A DNA stretch of 64,000 bases from Ilyomonas sp963790435 (GTDB lineage: Bacteria > Bacteroidota > Bacteroidia > Chitinophagales > Chitinophagaceae). The stretch's first letter is position 1; the number at the start of each line of letters is the position of its first letter. Positions 61,263 to 64,000 of this stretch are shown piece after piece. The translations under genes were made by a program, and so were the position numbers. The notes under the pieces were generated by a model, which worked only from the letters and a program-made list of their open reading frames with translations, did no database searches and was not told where the DNA came from. The stretch covers positions 3,807 to 67,806 of the forward strand of contig CAWBOI010000007.1 in the NCBI GenBank assembly GCA_963790435.1, in the 5' to 3' direction.

Positions 61263-62873
61263 ATGATACGGTTTACAAAATGTTCTCTTTCTTCTTTCTT
61301 GTGTCTTGCTTCTTGCTTTTTGTTTTTGCCGTGTTTTGCGCAACCCAAATACGAGTTTCGTGCGGTGTGGATTGCTTCTGTTGAAAACATTGACTGGCCC
61401 TCTAAAAAAGGATTATCGGTAACGGAACAAAAAGATGAATTTATCCGCATCCTCAACATGCATCAACGCAATGGTATGAACGCTGTAATGGTGCAAATCC
61501 GCCCGGTGGCAGATGCGTTGTATCAATCTTCCTACGAACCTTGGAGTGAGTATCTAACAGGTACACAAGGAACGCCGCCGGTACCTTATTACGATCCTTT
61601 GCAGTTTATGATTGAAGAAACACACAAGCGCGGCATGGAGTTTCATGCGTGGCTCAATCCATATCGCGCGGTGTTCAATATTTATTCTTCTTCTGTTTCG
61701 CCCAATCATATTACACGCCAGCATCCTGACTGGTTTATCACTTACAACAAACAAAAAATTTTCGACCCCGGTAATCCGGCGGTGATTGATTATGTAACGA
61801 ATATTGTAAAGGATATTGTATCGAGATATGATGTAGACGGTATTCACATGGATGATTATTTTTACCCGTATCCAGCCGGTGGCAAAGACTTTCCTGATGA
61901 GCGGAGTTATGGGCTTTATGGAAAAGGGGCGAACAAAAAAGACTGGCGAAGAAGCAACTGCGACAGCATCATCAAACACATACACGAAACTATATTGGCT
62001 GTAAAACCAATGATAAAGTTCGGCATCAGTCCGTTTGGTGTATGGCGCAACCAAAACAAAGACGCCAACGGTAGCAACACACACGCAGGCATTTCTAATT
62101 ACGATGATTTGTATGCTGATATTTTGCTTTGGTTGCAGAAAGGCTGGATAGATTATGCTGTACCGCAATTGTATTGGGAAATCGGTCATAAGCTGTGCGA
62201 TTATCAAACGCTTATCAACTGGTGGGGCGAGCATAGTTATGGCAAGCAAATCTTTATTGGTCATGCGTTGTACCGCGCCGGTTTATCAACCGTTTGGCGC
62301 AATAAAAACGAGTTGCCACAGGAAGTTCAGTTAACACGCGAAACACCCAACATTGAAGGCAGCGTGTACTTCAGCAGCAAAGATTTTTACCGCAACCCTA
62401 ATGGCTTTAATGATAGCTTACGAGAGCATTATTACAAAACACCTGCGCTCATTCCACCAATGAGTTGGATTGATACCACTGCGCCTGCAACACCAACCAT
62501 CATTACCTCAAAAGATGACAAAACGGAAGTAGGAAACATCATTAAAATTAATGGTGAAGTAAAAGATACTTCCTCTCCGGAAGTGATTAAAAACTTTGTT
62601 CTCTATCTCTCAAACGATAGCGCCACATTGGGCAATACACCTTTTTTTATTTCAGCGGTTGATTCGGCAAAACAATCACAGTTTTCTTTCAATATTTATC
62701 AGCAACAAATACCTGCGGACTGGGCACAATGTTATGTTGCTGTATCGAGCGTTGACAGAGAAAATAACGAAAGTTTGCTAAGCAACAAAGTAGTTTATAC
62801 CAAAACAGAACTGGGCTGGAAAAGAAAGAAGGAAGAAAGCAACAGTGAACTCTCAGGAAATATGGCGAGATAG
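61263..62873 (+). CDS. Glycosyl hydrolase-like 10 (GHL10, DUF187) exported protein
   Basis: 536 residues with signal peptide (FTKCSLSSFLCLASCFLFLP). The TIM-barrel segments are EFRAVWIASVENIDWPSKKG, GMNAVMVQIRPVADALY, GMEFHAWLNPYRAVFN, and DVDGIHMDDYFYPYPAGG with the Asp pair. A C-terminal Ig-like domain follows (IIKINGEVKDTSSPEVIKN). The family hydrolyses cell-wall or extracellular glycans in some members. Its last 21 bases overlap the converging aat gene. Start 61263 rather than 61215, as the signal peptide begins there. Confidence 0.9.
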   Translation: MIRFTKCSLSSFLCLASCFLFLPCFAQPKYEFRAVWIASVENIDWPSKKGLSVTEQKDEFIRILNMHQRNGMNAVMVQIRPVADALYQSSYEPWSEYLTGTQGTPPVPYYDPLQFMIEETHKRGMEFHAWLNPYRAVFNIYSSSVSPNHITRQHPDWFITYNKQKIFDPGNPAVIDYVTNIVKDIVSRYDVDGIHMDDYFYPYPAGGKDFPDERSYGLYGKGANKKDWRRSNCDSIIKHIHETILAVKPMIKFGISPFGVWRNQNKDANGSNTHAGISNYDDLYADILLWLQKGWIDYAVPQLYWEIGHKLCDYQTLINWWGEHSYGKQIFIGHALYRAGLSTVWRNKNELPQEVQLTRETPNIEGSVYFSSKDFYRNPNGFNDSLREHYYKTPALIPPMSWIDTTAPATPTIITSKDDKTEVGNIIKINGEVKDTSSPEVIKNFVLYLSNDSATLGNTPFFISAVDSAKQSQFSFNIYQQQIPADWAQCYVAVSSVDRENNESLLSNKVVYTKTELGWKRKKEESNSELSGNMAR

Positions 62874-63506
62874 AATATTGATAAATTCATCACGGCTTAT
62901 CATTTCGGCGCCCAAGCTTTCCAAATGTTGTGTGTACACCTGGCAATCAATCAGTACAATACCTTCCTTTATTAACTGCTGAACATAACTGATAAAAGCA
63001 AACTTACTGGCATTGCTTACATGGCTAAACATGCTTTCACCAAAAAATACATTGCCCATTTTCACGCCATACAAGCCGCCCACCAATTCACCATTTAACC
63101 AAGCTTCTGCACTGTGCGCAAAGCCGAACTTATGAAGCGTTGTAAAGGCAGCAATTACATCTTCATTTATCCATGATCCATCGGCATAACTGCGCTTTGC
63201 ATTCATGCAGGAGCGAATCACTTTTTCAAAAGCAGAATTTAGGGCAAAAACAAACTTACCTTGTTTAAACACCTGCTTCATGCTTTTGCTGATGTTTAGC
63301 TTTTCGGGAAACAAAACAAAGCGCGGATCGGGGCACCACCAAAGCGGCACATCACCATCGTACCAGGGAAAAATTCCGTTGCGGTAAGCAAGCAACAATC
63401 GTTCGGTTGATAGGTCGCCGCCAATGGCAAGCAAGCCATCCTCCAACGCATCGTTTACAGGTGGGAACCAAAGCTTATTATCTAATACATGAAGCGGCAT
63501 GGGCAA
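62853..63506 (-). CDS. aat: Leucyl/phenylalanyl-tRNA--protein transferase
   Basis: 217-residue cytoplasmic aminoacyl-transferase that adds Leu or Phe to proteins with Lys or Arg at the N-terminus, marking them for ClpAP. Family motifs: WFPPVNDALEDGLLAIGGDL, FPWYDGDVPLWWCPDPRFVL, GSWINEDVIAAFTTLHKFG, and HSAEAWLNGELVGGLYGV. Length suits the family. ATG 63506 and the in-frame ATG at 63500 are both plausible. clpS lies 3 to 9 bases upstream on the same strand, so the two N-degron components are probably one operon. Confidence 0.95.
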   Translation of the reverse strand: MPMPLHVLDNKLWFPPVNDALEDGLLAIGGDLSTERLLLAYRNGIFPWYDGDVPLWWCPDPRFVLFPEKLNISKSMKQVFKQGKFVFALNSAFEKVIRSCMNAKRSYADGSWINEDVIAAFTTLHKFGFAHSAEAWLNGELVGGLYGVKMGNVFFGESMFSHVSNASKFAFISYVQQLIKEGIVLIDCQVYTQHLESLGAEMISRDEFINILSRHIS

Positions 63507-63509
63507 ACG

Positions 63510-63815
63510 TTATTTGTCTGCCAGCGTTTCTACAGTAGCGCCAATGCCACGGTCGGTAATGGCATCGCACATCGGTTTCAGAGTTTCATAATCGCCATGC
63601 TTTACGGCATATTTTCCTTTCGTATGAATGAGCATGGCGCATTGCTCGGCTTGCTCTTCGCTGTGGTTACAAACATCAATGAGGGTTTCAATCACCCATT
63701 CAAACGTGTTCACTTCATCATTCCACACAATTAAGCTGAACGGCGTTTCTTCAGATGTCAACACATCTGTTTCTTCGTCCTGTTGCGGCTTAAAACCAAT
63801 ACTTGTTACGTTCAT
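63510..63815 (-). CDS. clpS: ATP-dependent Clp protease adaptor ClpS
   Basis: 101-residue adaptor that recognises N-terminal Leu, Phe, Tyr or Trp and hands the protein to ClpA-ClpP. The binding core is in FSLIVWNDEVNTFEWVIETL (the N-x-D-x-T/N...H-type pocket residues), followed by CNHSEEQAEQCAMLIHTKGK and YAVKHGDYETLK. Length and motifs are typical. It is followed immediately by aat, the enzyme that creates ClpS substrates. Confidence 0.95.
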   Translation of the reverse strand: MNVTSIGFKPQQDEETDVLTSEETPFSLIVWNDEVNTFEWVIETLIDVCNHSEEQAEQCAMLIHTKGKYAVKHGDYETLKPMCDAITDRGIGATVETLADK

Positions 63816-63871
63816 AAATCAAAAGTAGAGCATTTATAAGAATTGAAAGAAACGCCTTCTTTTAAAAAAAA

Positions 63872-63902
63872 TTTGGAGGAAAAAATAGCACGGTTATCTT
63901 TG
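63872..63902 (+). promoter_or_regulatory. Promoter of tRNA-Val
   Basis: TTTG at 63872-63875 and TATCTTTG at 63895-63902 are separated by 19 bases, a good Bacteroidota sigma factor promoter (TTTG-N19-TAnnTTTG). The tRNA begins 20 bases downstream. Confidence 0.75.
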
Positions 63903-63921
63903 CACTCCCATCTAAAAAAAT

Positions 63922-63996
63922 GCGAGCATAGCTCAGCTGGTTTAGAGCATCTGCCTTACAAGCAGAGGGTCCGCGGTTCGATCCCGTGTGCTCGCA
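63922..63996 (+). tRNA. tRNA-Val (anticodon TAC)
   Basis: Cloverleaf of 75 bases: acceptor GCGAGCA with TGCTCGC, D arm GCTC-AGCTGGTTTA-GAGC, anticodon stem TCTGC/GCAGA with loop CTTACAA giving TAC (reads GTA), T stem CGCGG with CCGTG (one G-C/T wobble) around TTCGATC. Discriminator A; CCA not encoded. Confidence 0.96.
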
Positions 63997-64000
63997 CTAC

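Noticed and set aside
61554..62264. A 236-codon open frame on the minus strand opposite the GHL10 gene
   Set aside because: It is fully inside a well-conserved gene on the other strand and encodes no recognisable motif or start context.
3404..63254. The repeated 11-mer as a Chi, KOPS or promoter element
   Set aside because: Fourteen copies in one orientation and eleven in the other give no clear strand polarity, and many copies are inside genes or downstream of them.
1..64000. Prophage, IS transposase, CRISPR-Cas, toxin-antitoxin or secondary-metabolite gene cluster
   Set aside because: No supporting gene families were recognised in any frame; the radical SAM protein lacks an adjacent precursor peptide.

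Overview
The window comes from a Bacteroidota chromosome, most likely a Chitinophagaceae-like member. The signs are a SusC/SusD pair, a type IX secretion (T9SS type B) C-terminal domain, many SPII-type lipoproteins, A-rich rather than Shine-Dalgarno leaders, and -7 boxes of the TAnnTTTG type close to start codons. No CRISPR array, prophage, IS transposase or rRNA was seen. Two tRNA genes are present: Thr(CGT), minus strand, near 30.9 kb, and Val(TAC) at the right edge.

Layout. 0-3.3 kb: a leftward phosphate operon (porin, pstS, pstC cut by the window edge) behind a possible Pho box. 3.5-22.3 kb: a carbohydrate-utilisation locus with a LacI regulator, a divergent sugar-kinase-like gene, sulfotransferase and chrA, then susC-susD, an arylsulfotransferase-like lipoprotein, a large glycoside-hydrolase-like protein, a DUF5107/TPR protein and a DUF3472 protein. 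An identical 10-base dyad lies upstream of the LacI/kinase pair, susC and the DUF3472 gene, so the locus is probably one LacI regulon. 22.6-30.5 kb: housekeeping genes thrS, a small membrane protein, infC, fumC, a lipoprotein, folC and a tonB-like gene. 30.5-37.4 kb: tRNA-Thr, short palindromes and a surface-polysaccharide cluster (deacetylase, GT4, two paralogous glycosyltransferases flanking a flippase). 37.8-48.6 kb: mixed metabolic genes including an MmgE/PrpD protein, a ThuA-like protein, a kelch/galactose-oxidase-like protein, SCO1 with a DUF420 partner, and a PhyH dioxygenase. 48.6-64 kb: comM, a DUF1080 protein, a Gfo/Idh/MocA oxidoreductase, an S10 peptidase, a T9SS cargo protein with nine repeats, a radical SAM/SPASM protein, a GHL10 hydrolase, and clpS-aat of the N-degron pathway.

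Four genes are interrupted: a methyltransferase (several shifts), a TonB-domain protein (one), a small beta-barrel-like protein (one) and a patatin (two). Several shifts are single bases in short homopolymers, so real decay and assembly error must be separated.

The most unusual signal is an 11-mer, TTTGTTTTTGC / GCAAAAACAAA, counted by hand 25 times on both strands. It often carries a T-rich extension three bases downstream, is enriched between genes, and occurs once as a perfect inverted pair forming a terminator. These are traits of DNA uptake sequences, which to my knowledge are described in Neisseriaceae and Pasteurellaceae but not in Bacteroidota. Two copies of a 217-253 bp palindromic element (12.9 and 37.6 kb) are a second unexplained repeat family.
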